Of a DNA stretch of 64,000 nt, positions 22,738 through 34,626 are shown piece by piece. The notes beneath the pieces are model-generated. The model saw nothing but the letters and a program-made list of their open reading frames with translations, had not been told where the DNA came from and made no database searches. This DNA is from Venturia oleaginea (Eukaryota > Ascomycota > Dothideomycetes > Venturiales > Venturiaceae), in NCBI GenBank assembly GCA_013176395.1, contig JABMLP010000005.1, forward strand, positions 1,240,001-1,304,000, read 5' to 3'. The first letter of the stretch is position 1; every line of letters begins with the position of its first letter. Made by a program: the position numbers and the translations under genes.

Positions 22738-25117
22738 CTAATTCCTCCCACTAAATTCGGGAATATAACTCTTGACACCACCGGCCTTCATCAACTCTCT
22801 CAGGGCCATGGTAGCGTACTGACTCGATCCCAATTGAAATCTCAGAATAACCGCAATCTTCTTCTCCTCTGCATCAACTTCCATCTCACCTTCTTCTTTT
22901 ACATCCTTAGCCTCTTCCTTCTGTCCGTTCAGGTAAGCTTTGACATCTTCGTTCTCTTTCTCATCGCCGTTTTTCACATTCTCTGACTTGACGGCTGGAT
23001 GCGTGTCACCTGGCTTTGACGATGCCTCGAGTCTGTCCCAGTCGGTCTGTACCAATTTTTCTTCGACATTGCTGTAGGTTTGGACTTCAGACTTCACCTC
23101 CGAATCCGGCTTTGACATCAGTTTTCTGTAGCCGCCGCTAAGACTGATGTCCTTCCACTTCCTGCTCATCTTATACGGGTCCAAACCACCTCCTCTCTCA
23201 CTACCCATGAATTCCTTGTAGAATTGGCCAACCTCGTTCTCAGGATATTTGACATCAAAGCCCGGTAGCGGAAGCACAGTATCGAAAATGTTCCATTTCC
23301 CGCTTTCCGCCTCATCTTTACTCAGTGGACGCGCTCGTTCGAAATCATCCTCATGGGCAGCGCGATCATCGTTGCCGGGGTTGATGATTACTTCGCCATC
23401 CTCATCGATGCCATCAGCCATTTGTTCATCTTCCTCATTCTTAGCTCCGACAATGACGAGATCTCCTTCCACGACTTTGTTACCGTAAGTTTCAATGCGT
23501 TTACCGGCACACATGTTCCACACAAGACTTTGGTAGGCGTGCACATACATCAACCTCAGGTTGCGAGGGACACAAGCAATAGCACCTTGCCAATCTTCTT
23601 TACTCGTCTTCTGTCCTTTATGTGAAGAGCTGAGATGACGAATGATATTCGTTTCTGCCGAGAATTTGCGGGGCATGATTTGAGCTGCTTTGCTGCCATC
23701 CTTGGTCCGTTGCCACAGGTCGATTGCTTGTGCACGCGCTCGATCGTCTGAAGAGACCTTTGTGGTTACGTTGTCGACGAGGGTATTGGGGTGGAAGGAG
23801 AGAATCATATCGACTGCGCCCTTCAAATCTTCTTGCAGCAGTTTCTTGCCTACTTGATCTGTGCCGTTTGCGAAGGAACCGAAGCGTTGTAGACCGTAGT
23901 AATTAATGTAGCCATTCTCTTGAAATTGCGACACCGCTGCCGATACGGTCTCTTCTGCCAATTTGACGCGCTCTTGCAGGCTCTTTCCTTCTTCCCCCGG
24001 GAAATGACATTCGCGAAGTGTGATTGTGAATTCGTTGCCTTTGAGGTCGCCGAGTTTGAGACCATATGGTTCGTACTTGAAGTCCCCAATTGCCGAGTTG
24101 TTCAAGGTCTTGTTGAGTGCGGCCATGCGATCTGCTTGTACTCGATAAACCGAAGCTCTCTGAACTGTGACACCACGTCTGTCCTTCGTTCCCGCGAATC
24201 CAAAATCCTTTGGCTTTGTCTTGAGCACGCTGCCCATGTAACCAATCGATTCCATTGTGTCCTTGTTTTCCTTGTATAGCGTAAAATGTAGGTATTCGCC
24301 TCCCAACTCTTGCCATGCCAATTTGCCCTTCGCTTTCTGGTCTCCGGCTTGATTTCGAGTCCACTTTCCACCACCTCTCTGCTGGCCGAATCCAGCAGCC
24401 TTGCTGACCATGATCGTCTCTTTCTCGGTCGTGAAGGTCTCGAAACGATTATTTGGAAATATCTTTCGAACCGCAATATGCGCCTTCGTCCGAGCATCTT
24501 TGTCCTCGATCACTTCAGATGTGACAGCTCCCAAATCTCTCGATTTTGCAGTAGGATTCGACTCGATTTTGGCGTACAGCTTCAGGATACCATCCACTAC
24601 GGTCTCGCCAAAGATGCCAACCAGCTCGGTCCGGTGCTCTTCGGAAAGCTCGAACTCAGCCGGTTTCTCGCCTCCATTCTCTGCTGCCCTTTTCTCTTCT
24701 CGCCTCAAAGCTTCTGCGTCTTCCTTCTCTTTGATTGCCGCTGCCGCAGCCTCTTTGGCATCTCTTGCTTTTTGGGTAGCTGCATGCTTGTCGGCTTTGC
24801 TCATGGGCTGCGGGATGTGTTTGAGGTGGAGTACCTTTCCATTGGGAAGGACTTCATTGACTAGGAAGTCTGTGTATCTGAGTTTGGGCGATGAATTCGG
24901 AGATTAAATTGTTTCAAGGGTTGCTTGGAACTGACCTTTGCTTCAAGATTCCGGAGAATCCTGGAGTATTTGGGCTCACATAGCAAGTTATGCCCGCATT
25001 CAGTTCTTTTTGCAATTGAATTTCTTCCTCCTTCTCATCTTTGCTGAGCTCAGTAGCTTGCTCCTCAAGCTTTACACGCTTCAAGGGGCGCTCTTCGTTC
25101 ATGTCTGTAGAATCCAT
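22738..25117 (-). CDS. PUS7: tRNA pseudouridine synthase, TruD/Pus7 family
   Basis: Isomerises uridine to pseudouridine in tRNA and other RNAs (U13 and U35 of tRNAs and U2 snRNA in yeast), mostly in the nucleus. Two exons: 25117-24936 and 24877-22738, with a 58-nt intron; 773 residues. The intron falls inside the conserved GILKQ-RYTDFLVNE block at about residue 61, which fixes the splice. TruD landmarks: FAGTKDRRG with the catalytic Asp near residue 295, GLQRFG, and LVWNMCAGK. A Lys/Ala/Glu-rich insertion follows the N-terminal block, and an acidic Lys/Glu-rich segment lies near the C-terminus. The start is the ATG of MDSTDMNEERP, which gives a basic RPLKRVK stretch; an ATG further up (25249) is open but looks non-coding. 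The frame is otherwise uninterrupted. Confidence 0.93.
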
Positions 25118-25801
25118 ATTTTTCAATGGATGGCGATGTAATTGTTTTGAGGATTCGAGGTCACTGTTCGAAATTCGAAGATTTACTACCCCACTAAAAT
25201 TTTGGCTGCCAGTCCCCCACAGATTGGCGCATAGCTTGGCGCCCGTCACACTGTCACATCACGGCCACGGCCAGGTAACCTTCAACAACGCCTGAACCAC
25301 TTTTCCTTTCTCTCGCGTCGCCTGATGAAGCAAGTCCCAAGCTTGGTACACGAGAGACACTCTGAGTAGACACGGTCTTCCCTCTCCGACGAAAGGAAGC
25401 ACAGTAGGATTCTACCCTCTTCAGCCTCAGCTTACCCCTTTCGATAGCAGGTGGAACTGCATATCAACATCGATAGATTCCTAGCTGTTTGATTCTAGAG
25501 ATTTCCAGGAATTCTCAACATAATATCGACATACTGGAGGAGGGTCGAAAAGCGACGGGTAAGGATTTCTTTTATTATAGTGAAAGTCGTCGAAGTCCTG
25601 GGTCATTCCCAAAATGGCATTCTACATACAGAGTCTCAAAGGGGTAAGGCTCCGCCTAGGACATGGGCATGGCCAAGTACCTGCCAGCCTCCGTCAGATG
25701 ATGGAGAAAGCTACCAGGGTCGTTATCGCCTTTCTTATGATCTTCATAACCTACGAGTTGTCTCTCGCACCCTGACCTCTTCTGCGTTGCATCTACAGGT
25801 C
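25118..25801. other. Intergenic/promoter region between PUS7 and the DUF6594 gene
   Basis: Divergent promoter region. The plus frame is open from 25580 into the DUF6594 gene, but the first ATG in that frame is at 25802. ATCGATA-like words occur near 25470 and 25528. No TATA box is clear. Confidence 0.5.
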
Positions 25802-26938
25802 ATGGAGAAGAAACTACCGACCCACGAACATGGCCTTCATCGCGCTCCAGGATATCCGGAATTGGCCTTTCTTATCTCCACAGACATGGACTTTTCGGTA
25901 TATCGGAAGTTTGATGAGCTCAGCGCCAGGAATCTGCTCAGAATGCAAGCCGAGCTCATAACCATCGAAAACGATCTCCGATCAATGGACAATGTCAAGA
26001 CTCACAATGCGCACATCATGGATGTGGCTCGGAAAGAGTCTCTGTTCTCGCGGTTGGAGATCCTTCTGGAAAGATATCGTAAGAGTATGTTGGAGAAAGA
26101 GGGACTCAATACGGCAGAAACTGAATTTTTCGATAGATACCAGATGCCGCTTGAATTTTTGAATTTCTGTATGCAAGGTCGATATCGATAAATATCTGGC
26201 AACTTCTGCATGATCGCCAAAAAATGCCGATAGCGATCTTGTAATGAAGAAGTCTATCTCACAGGAGCCTATCGCTTGAGCCACTTCTTTTGTGACATAC
26301 CCTTACATCCATTGTTCTTGCGCTGACGAACCTCACCAGAGAAGGCTCTCCTCCTACAAAACCAAATCCACGAGCTTGGCACGCCTACTCAAGATATGGC
26401 TGAGAGGTTCGACTTCTGGATACGTAACGCCGCTATGAGGAAGCACGTGGGTAACACGAAACGACATGACTTTCAACCTTCGCATCCTATGCCAAATTCT
26501 GGTCCAGAGAATCCAACGCAGTTTTGGAGAATGCGCGACTACGTCCTCCTGAAATCTCCTCCAAAACCAGATACGTGGATCGAGCGATTCACCCGCAATC
26601 GATTGGGCCGTTGGTTCCGGGACGAGCGTCCAGTCCCAGCACATTTCGACGGCTATTACTTTTCCAGGAGCAAAGTTGAAAGAGTGAAGGATTGGATGGC
26701 TTTTCCATTCGGTCTGGTCTTCCTTATCGCCCCGGCCATGTTGTTCTTCTACATCTGCTCTCCTTCATCACGACTTGCAATTCTGCTGTCTTTTATTGTT
26801 GGATTGGCGCTTGTGGTGCAGATATTTCTGGGAACAACTAGGCATGAGACATTGGCCACGGCGTTGGGGTATACAGGTGTATTAGGTCTGTTGTTCAGTG
26901 TGAGGACCGACCAGTGTCCTGTTCCTGCAAATAGCTGA
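25802..26938 (+). CDS. DUF6594 family membrane protein
   Basis: Two exons, 25802-26078 and 26340-26938 (291 residues). The fungal DUF6594 pattern is clear: YPELAFLISTD, then YRKFDELSARNLLRMQAEL, a helical stretch of charged residues, and a C-terminal hydrophobic module with about three membrane segments (GLVFLIAPAMLFFYI; LAILLSFIVGLALVVQIFL; ATALGYTGVLGLLF). Function is unknown; the family is abundant in filamentous fungi. The 261-nt intron is inferred: reading on past 26078 stays open for 37 codons but loses family resemblance. Splicing GTAAGA at 26079 to CACCAG at 26339 restores the usual RYQKALLLQNQI block in frame. An alternative donor (GTATGC) would create a stop. A neighbouring F-box-like gene is in the same orientation, with no sign of co-regulation. 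Confidence 0.8.
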
Positions 26939-27883
26939 AAACATTTCATCGCATTCAACCTGAGATCGATATCGATAATTTGGCGATCAGGTCAAGAGCG
27001 GAAGAGCGGGCAAGTCTAACATCTAGAGACATAAGACATGTGCAGAAGTTTGGCGTGTTACGAAAGCGGCGGTTCACTTTCTTCGAATCCCTTCGTCGAT
27101 GACGAGCCCTCCACTATCCGGTAGTTCAGTTCGATCAACGTTAACCATCAATCGTTTTCTCCAGATCGAGAATCTGAGAGCATTTAATTTCCGTCAAAGC
27201 TCGATCGTTCATTCGAAAACCTTCTCAAAACATCCCGTGTGTATCAACTCTCTCATGCATGGAGCGCTCCCTCGGGCGGTAGCCTAGGGATTATCTCGAT
27301 GGTTTCTGTCCTTGTGCAGCTGTGCTACTACTTGACAACAACGAGATCTCAGAACTCATGCTTATTTGGACTCGCGCACCACCACAAAAAGCACGACCAA
27401 TGTCGATACTTCCTCTACAGTCTGCAGTGACGGAGCTAATCAGGGTCAGGAAATCTAGCAGGATTGATCGGAGAACGGCATGGCGACTCACCGTAAGATC
27501 CAAGGATTTTTCGGAGTGGCCGCCGGTAAATGGATGGATTTGTTGAGCACTTTCAAGACCGAATTTTGGCGCTGCGTGAGTATCAGTGGCTCCGTGGAAG
27601 GTGTTCTTATGCCTATTCGAGAAGCAATCAGGTGGCGCGTTGAAGTCGAATAGTTTGTGGGGCTAAACGAATTCGGCCCTGAAGAGGCAAAACACGATAG
27701 AGTTTCGGGGAAAGTAAGATCCCAATACTTGCTCTTTGCATTATTGTCCTCAAATAATTAAGAGCCCAATACTTGTTCTCTGCATCATTGTCCTCAAATA
27801 AGTGGCAACCCGCTTAATACTAATGCCGCCAACTCCAATCTTACTTCTTGGAGACCACTCATCAATCTCTCCACACTTACAGC
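26939..27883. other. Intergenic, short open frames only
   Basis: A plus-strand frame of 62 codons begins with an ATG at 27099, and others lie at 27239-27546, but they could not be linked or recognised. A direct repeat (AATAC/TTG...CTCTTTGCAT/CTCTGCATCA-TTGTCCTCAAATAA) is visible at 27724-27760 and 27769-27800. Confidence 0.4.
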
Positions 27884-28855
27884 ATGGAATCATCAACTCA
27901 CCTAAATGAGAACACACGATCCTCGATGGCCTTCCGTCAGCTCAAACCATCTGGAGAGCTACCAGCAACTTCTTCTCCCGAAAGATGCAAGCCTTCTCAC
28001 CCTACCCAGTCCGTGCCCTGCCACTTCCTCACTATTGCGACTGAACTTCGTCAGAAGATCATCCTCGAAACGGTGTCAGACAAGGAAATCCTCACAGGTA
28101 TAGACTTGCGGGCGTGTCCGGTCAAGTCGAATAGAGGGGAAGACTTTTGGGCGGTACAATGGCACACGGACAGCCGCTGTGACGGCGTTGATGAAAACCG
28201 CCGCTTCGCCAGTATCAGGAGGACAAAGGAATGGTGCGATACCCTTTCATGGGCAGGCAATGCAGATTATCTGGACGATGCAATGAGCTGGTGGATTCAG
28301 CGACTGAGATTGATACATCCCACTATTACATCTGAAATTGTTTGGGTTCAAAAGAAATGGAAAGCTCGGATTAGAGAAATGGGGCAGCTGAAAGTGAACA
28401 CATGGGAGACCCTTTTCGGCAAACGGTACAAAATGTCTATTATACATGCATTCCTCACTATCTGCTAATCAAAGATCAGGATTGTGCGCGCCGCCGTCTG
28501 GGAGAGTTATTTATTCGCCAGTTATATGAACTGGAGGGATCTCGTAACAATTTCCGTGCCTCTAATAAAGGCAGAGTCAAATTCCATCGACCTCAACAAA
28601 CGGGCCTGCACTTACAACATTCGAAAAGTTGCGACCACTGCGATGGACAAGACACGGTTGTCATACTACATTGGTTCGGCAGCAATCGATATCCTGGGAC
28701 AGAGTATCAAGGCGTTTGAGAAACCTCAAGCCCAGATTACTGGAGAGATCGATATTGTTCCTTTAACAAGTTTTGTTCCCGGAGATAGCTTCTCCAGATG
28801 TACATTTTGCTCATATCGAATTCCGACTGACGAAGGAATAGAGGTCGATAGCTGA
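27884..28855 (+). CDS. Hypothetical protein with F-box-like N-terminus
   Basis: Two exons, 27884-28425 and 28480-28855 (305 residues). The 54-nt intron has GTACAA at its donor and TGCTAAT before CAG, and joins an Arg codon in frame. Residues near 45-70 read FLTIATELRQKII, the type of motif with which many fungal F-box/2EXR-like hypotheticals begin; no LRRs are visible. The C-terminal part ends with FSRCTFCSYRIPTDEG. The longer open frame upstream starts with TTG, so the ATG at 27884 is preferred. No function can be assigned. Confidence 0.55.
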
Positions 28856-30197
28856 TAGGACTGCAGCGAGGAACTTGGTGGATATACAAATGTCTTGAGT
28901 GAAAAGCAGTTCGGATAGAGTTAAGAAAGCGTGACAATGCTAAATCTGGAATGACTCTCTCTTCGTGCCATTTCAGATATGGATCTATCTCATAATGATT
29001 CTCGCCTTTTCCTCTTTCGGACGCGTCACGTGAAAGTCACTACTATCTCTTCGCACGATTTCATATTCCGCTTCATCAGAATCTTAGCTTCAAAATTGAA
29101 ATAACTTCATGAAGGAAAGCGGTGAGAGCAAGAGACATTGTTTCAGATATGTGTGATGGCTACCAACTTGAACTTGAATCCGCCATCCACTCTCGCTCCT
29201 TCACAAATCAATCACAAAAGTCGCATTTCATCAGCATCCATCAAATCAACAGTTGAATCATAGGAATATGGCCAAACATCATTGACAAAACATATGCCAG
29301 GCTTAAAGCCATAGTGGCTTGTCATGATCCTGCCGCAGTCCGGTCTAAAGACGTGGAGTTCATACGATGATTGGTACTAGGTATATCGTGAGTGTCCACC
29401 CATCAGTGGTAGTGACATAGTCACGATAGTCTCGCTGCAATTCAATTGATATCGCAGTTCTGCGATGAAGGCGAATAGACTGCAACAAATTGACCAGCAC
29501 CAAGGAGAAGGCTTTTGGGCAGATGTGAGTTGCAGGCGCAGTCAACACCTTCATTGTTCTCGGATCAGGGTGACTTGGAAAGTCGTTGGTCTTCTACAGC
29601 CCACACATCCTCCCAATCACCACAGCTTCTTCCTTTTCGGCCAAAACCCACCATTGATGCAAATGTTTCGACATGCCAATCGGTCTGCTCGGGTAGGCAA
29701 AGAAGATAGCTTGACCTCAAAGCGATTTTGAGCCCTTCAAGCTACAATTGCAGTCAACCTTTGAGCCACTACTCAAGCCACCCTTCTGGCCGCAGTCCGA
29801 GTCTGCGTTCGTCCTCAGATGTGGTGCACGCTCTGGCAGTAAGTGGTGCAGTAGTAGCCACATCAACAAAGTTTCCGACGAGGCCAGGGGATTTCAGTGC
29901 CCTTCGAGTGGCATAACAACTCCGACTCAAGTTCGATCGCGACAAATCGTTGGCAATGTTAGTTCTCGAGTAACTGCATATCTATCAACATTGATCTTGC
30001 GCGAAGTAACCTACGGGACATTGCAGGATACCGAATAAGTGGCTCATTCGCTCCTGTCTTTTGCTGAGATCTGAAAGATCTAAGCTGGGTAACTACACCA
30101 TAGACTTCTACTTCAGCCGCCAATTTCCTCACTCCCATCAACTCATCCACTCCATCAACCACACCATCTCTGGAACTTACTCTGCAACAGCCCGGCA
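28856..30197. other. Intergenic, nothing recognised
   Basis: Short overlapping open frames on both strands without family features. No repeats or RNA structure were noticed. Confidence 0.5.
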
Positions 30198-31464
30198 TGG
30201 AATCGCCTGCCTCCGGCTACACCGAGCGCTTGAGGATTCCAATTCCTAATTCCATTCCGACTCACATACCAAGTCCCAACATTGTTCGACCTCTACAAGG
30301 ACTGCCGTACCGTAAAGGCTAAAGCAGAGCGATTCAGAAACACCGGCTTTCCAGGCCAAAATGGAAGCCGGTTTCAAGTCATCGATGAGAAGAAGGGACG
30401 GCTGATCCGTGCCCAGATATTCATGTTCAGGAAGGGAAAGATTGAACCAGACTCAATGCGAGCCTGCATGATGGACTACTTCCTTGCAGATACGGACTAG
30501 TATCGCAGGCTGGAGAGGGAGTTTACAGAGGCGAGTGATGCGTGGAGCAAAGCTATCGTTGGATATACGGGACAACACACTGCGGTGGAGAAGTGGAAAT
30601 GGTTGCCTAAGACCGTGAGTGCACTTTTGCTCCTGCAATGTTCGTTTTTAATTGTCAATCTAGGTTTTTGCGACAATTAGATGGTTCGATATGAAAGCTT
30701 ACCTGCGCAATCTCCAAGCCGAAATCACCGACGAAACCCTCGCCGCTGAACGATCAGGTTCTATCACCGGACAAGCTGCTCAGCGCCAAGCTACTGCCGC
30801 TCGACTTGAGTACGTGCGTGCAAAAGGCAAATGGGTGACGTCCATGGACGATGCAATTGCCACAAAGAAGAATGCTATCGCTAGTAAATAAAGAAGAGGC
30901 GGAAGAATTTGTCGAGCAACTTCTGGGACAACGCGCCGAACTCATTGCGGCTGAACATCAAGAGGGGACAGTTTATGGTCGATTTCCATACTATGAAGAG
31001 CTAGGATTTGATGCCATCATTCGCTTCTGGCAGGAAAAGTTTGGTCTCCAGGAAGCTTACATGTTTTACGACTGCTTGAGCCCAGTCGTTGCTATCCAGG
31101 CCAACTTCAATGACCTTCACATGAAGCTTTTAAGTTAAAGACAGATCCAGAGAGATTTCACAACTATGAAAGAACTGACCTTGCCAAATAGCTGATGAAC
31201 GAAACCTGGACCCAGGTATGCCGAGCCACCTACGATTATTTCGTCGGTCCGCACCTCAAGAAGCAGAAGAAAAATCCAGCGAAAGTGTTGGAGGCTCTTC
31301 ATAGTGTCGAGAATATGTTCAAGTCCATGTCTGGATTCCCTCAGGATATTGAGGAAGTGAACATATATCCGTTTGGACGGGGGTATCTCGTCCGGCGCGT
31401 AAGGAGGCCAGACAGAAGGCTAGAAGACGCAAGAATGGTGTTGCAGGGCCAGGACGACCCTTGA
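30198..31464 (+). pseudogene. Decayed gene for an unrecognised protein
   Basis: A series of coding-looking plus-strand blocks lies in consistent order. 30282-30608 reads through a single TAG at 30498-30500, continues with a good coding stretch (YRRLEREFTEASDAWSK), and ends at GTGAGT. After an intron the frame resumes at 30665 and runs to about 30885, where a one-base shift is needed to continue into 30890-31135 (EEAEEFVEQLLGQRAEL). A last block runs 31192-31464 (TWTQVCRATYDYFVGPHLKK). Splice sites between blocks are partly unclear. One nonsense codon and one frameshift suggest a pseudogene. Nothing in it was recognised. The first exon may start at the ATG at 30198. Confidence 0.45.
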
Positions 31465-31912
31465 TGGAATTTAAATGCAGTGACAGTCATTGATGGTATG
31501 ATTCTCTTTAAACAGGATAGAGGTATGGAAAAACGCTAGAAAGGAGCGATTGAAAGATAATTAGAATTGATTCTTGCTCGAAAGAAACCCGCCACTGTCA
31601 GAAGTTGTGCCCGAGTGAACTCGCGGCATCTAGAGACACTTCTTGTAAAGTGTAGTGTTCTTTTCGCGGGGTTGAGGCCTGGCATAAGAGGCCAGCCAGA
31701 CAGAGGCGAGGTATGATCCGGAACCAAATTATCGGCGGAACCTTGAAAAGTTAGTGCCAATGGAAAGATCTCGACATTCGCGGAACTGCAGCTCCATCTA
31801 ACTAGCGAAGCATAATCAGAAACGTACTCGTCCATGTTTCATTGAGACGCAGAGTTCCGCTCGACGCCCATTCTGTCGCTAGCATTTCCGTTCCTATTAT
31901 CGCGACGAATCA

Positions 31913-32310
31913 TTACATGTGCGTGACAATCTTAGCCGCTGAAGGGTTCGCAAAGAAGCTCAGCAAATCCTCTCTAGAAAAAAGGCCAGCGGTATCACTC
32001 TTCACCTTCACAAAGTCGATATCTTTGAAGTCGATGGCTACGGTAATGATCCCCTCTTTGGCAGCGTCGAGCGCTTTTACTTGAAGACGGCCGTTCAGAA
32101 CAAGGATTTGGGAGAAGCCTCCACTAGGCTGATTATTCTGTCAGAATGCACAGTTATCATTGATATGGGATTCCCAACATGCCGTCTTGAATAAAAGAAA
32201 TTAGACATGTTCATGTTCTCCAGACCTTTTCTCTTTAGGACTTGTGTAGCAACTAGAACGAAGGCTTGACGTTCTAATTCAGAAGCTGGCTGGTACGTAG
32301 ATTGGCCTTG
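31913..32310 (-). other. Possible exons of an unrecognised minus-strand gene
   Basis: Two minus-strand frames without ATG look coding. One covers about 32310-32190 (PASELERQAFVLVATQVLKR). The other, from about 32137 to a TAA at 31913-31915, reads AKEGIITVAIDFKDIDFVK and ends IVTHM-stop. Between them lies a stretch ending CTGACAG that could be a short intron. Upstream (about 32330-32450) a third open piece exists but the phase does not match. The composition is protein-like, but no family was recognised. It may be the 3' end of a gene or a relic. Confidence 0.3.
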
Positions 32311-33926
32311 ACCTATTGACGCATCCAGCTAGGCGTGATATTCATGGTGTAGTGTTACTCACAATCTTATAGAATATAAAGGTGTTTCATACTGATCCAG
32401 TGTGGTTCCGCAAATGTTGATAATTCGGTGATGTTTCTATGGCCGAGTTGCTCTTCACCCATCGTCTTGCTCAGGGCACGAAGAGAGTTCTGACGAGGAG
32501 GAGATCGATCACACCTGATCTTCCTCCCTGTTCATCTTCCAGCATAACACAGCGTTATCGAGGTAAAGTTCGCACACTTTCGTGTGCAGCAGACTTGGAT
32601 CGAGCTTGAGACTTCACCCGGATGGATCGCCAATATTGGTGATGAAGCAAGTGCCATTGCTGTGATGGATGAAAGAGGGATGAAGGACGGAGGAGAAGAA
32701 AAGTAAGCCCTGATCGACTAAGTTGTTGGAAATCTATCTCTCAAGTGCGAACTTCATCCCGAGGATATTATTCTCTTTGAGATTGATGAGAATTCCTCAT
32801 CACTACTAATATCAAGAATGATATCTGGAATACATTTGAAGTTGTGGTTCATCGCCTGATTCGCCTAGCCCATTCAGTTTCGCCGAGTCGCAGATCTTCC
32901 TCGTCTCTATTCCCTTTCCCCCATCTCAGTTTCATTGGCCCCTACATCTTGGCATCGATACTGGCAATGGAGAAGTATCGAGTGCACAAGAAACGGGAGA
33001 AGCCGTAGGAGAGAGCGCCATCTTTCCAGGAACTACGGAGTACCAACCCGATTCGCCCCTGAGATAGCGTTCAATCGGCGTAATGCGTGCCCCTTTTCAT
33101 CCATCCCTTACAGCCTCAGCCTTGACCATGGCCCATCGGAAGGTCATATCAACCCGAAAGGGGCTCACGGAACGAGGCACTATCCCTGCCCTCTGAGTGC
33201 AACAATAATAATGAAGACTTCACCAAATCTGGCGCTACCCCTGCCGCTCACGGTATTGATAGGCATATATCCTGAGAACGAGATCAAGAAGACAATGTAC
33301 ACCACTCTCTACGGCCTGGGGGACAGCCTTGCGCTTGAGCGTACAGTCGGTTTGCGAAATCTGGGGATGATTTAAGAAATACTCAGACCTGCTCTGCACA
33401 GCTGCGATCATGACCACAGTAGCAATGCCCGACATTCTTACAATCTTGAGAGTCAGGATATTTCATCCGACACCGCTGTTGCACGTTTTGGATTGGATAA
33501 TGCGGGACTTCTAGACAACTCCAGCTTTGCAGATCGTGGTCATTAGCATCTTATTGGCGGTCAAGGCTGGTCCAACGCTCGTTCTGCTCGCATCTCGAAT
33601 AAGATATCTCTAATTTGTTCGATACGGACACGCTATTATAACGACGGAAATGCCACGCATGATTCTAGACCGTTTCCCGAGCAACGTTCAAAACAACATC
33701 GTTACCGTTGACATCGTTTTCGTCACAATTGACTTCATCATCGGCACGCCACGTTCACTCCTTCTCTCGTCTCACATTTTTCTTAACCATGATGGAAACC
33801 TTAGAGAAAGATCAAACAAAAAAGAGGCTTGATTAAAGATCGGGAGGCAAGGCGCGACAGTGTGGCTCGCCGCATGATCTGATATAGCTCTGGCTTGCTA
33901 CCTGTTTCGTACTTCCAATAGTCATA

Positions 33927-33947
33927 TGATTGATTGATTGATTGATT
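33927..33947. repeat. TGAT tetranucleotide repeat
   Basis: About five tandem TGAT units, read directly from the sequence. Confidence 0.85.
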
Positions 33948-34416
33948 TTATCCTACTCGGTTGCAGCCGCTTAATCAGGCAGCTATGTCCGGTTAGGAGG
34001 ACTTCATCAGACAGCCGACACGTGATAGATTATATAATCCACCGCGCCCCACTTCGCCCCGTTCACTGAAACAAGACCAGCTGTCCCCTCCGTCCTCCCT
34101 CTTTTCCCTTAACCAGTATCTCCAAATGCCCGCTGGCTCTTGTAGATACTGGTTATTCTGCTAGTATATCTGTGCTATGTAGACTCAAGAGGCAATGCCT
34201 CGTGTTTCGCTATCCTTCTACCTACAGTCTCCCTCTAATGCTCAGCTTTGTCTATCTGTTTCGCCTTATCCCTCAAGGCCAATGGGTTCCCTAAGTATGT
34301 TTCTGCTTGTGAAAGTTGCCTTGCACCAGATTCCTATGCGGCGGTGTATTTGGTTGTGTGATGCTGGAGACAATAGTAACCATCGTAGTCGTGATTTCGC
34401 TGCTTCGGTGTGATAC

Positions 34417-34592
34417 TGTTATGGGCATGGCCCATGGTTGGTATAGGCTAAGAGCCTAAGCCTGATTGAGCCTAGTATAGAGAAAGAACCTCATTGAGGT
34501 TCTCTGTTTGTAGATACCTTCACTCCTTAACTGAATCTAAACAATCTTTGGCTACGAGTATGCTGCGTCTTTCCAGCTACCGTCCCGTAATA
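34417..34592 (+). repeat. 5' LTR of element 2
   Basis: 176 bp. It contains inverted segments GGGCATGGCCCATG and AACCTCATTGAGGTT. The 11-nt segment at 34529-34539 is complementary to the priming site just outside the LTR. Confidence 0.95.
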
Positions 34593-34626
34593 TAGATTCA
34601 GTTCTTTACAAACCTAGGTGTATTTG

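Larger units (their letters stand above)
31465..34411. other. Gene-poor stretch
   Basis: Apart from the possible minus-strand exons at 31913-32310, only short frames occur. A TGAT tetranucleotide run lies at 33927-33947. The last ~380 bases are the left flank of LTR element 2. Confidence 0.45.

Noticed and set aside
26079..26191. Continuation of the DUF6594 first exon to a stop at 26191, or a donor at GTATGC (26170)
   Set aside because: The continuation loses family resemblance, and the GTATGC donor joined to 26340 makes a TAG. The GTAAGA donor restores the conserved block.
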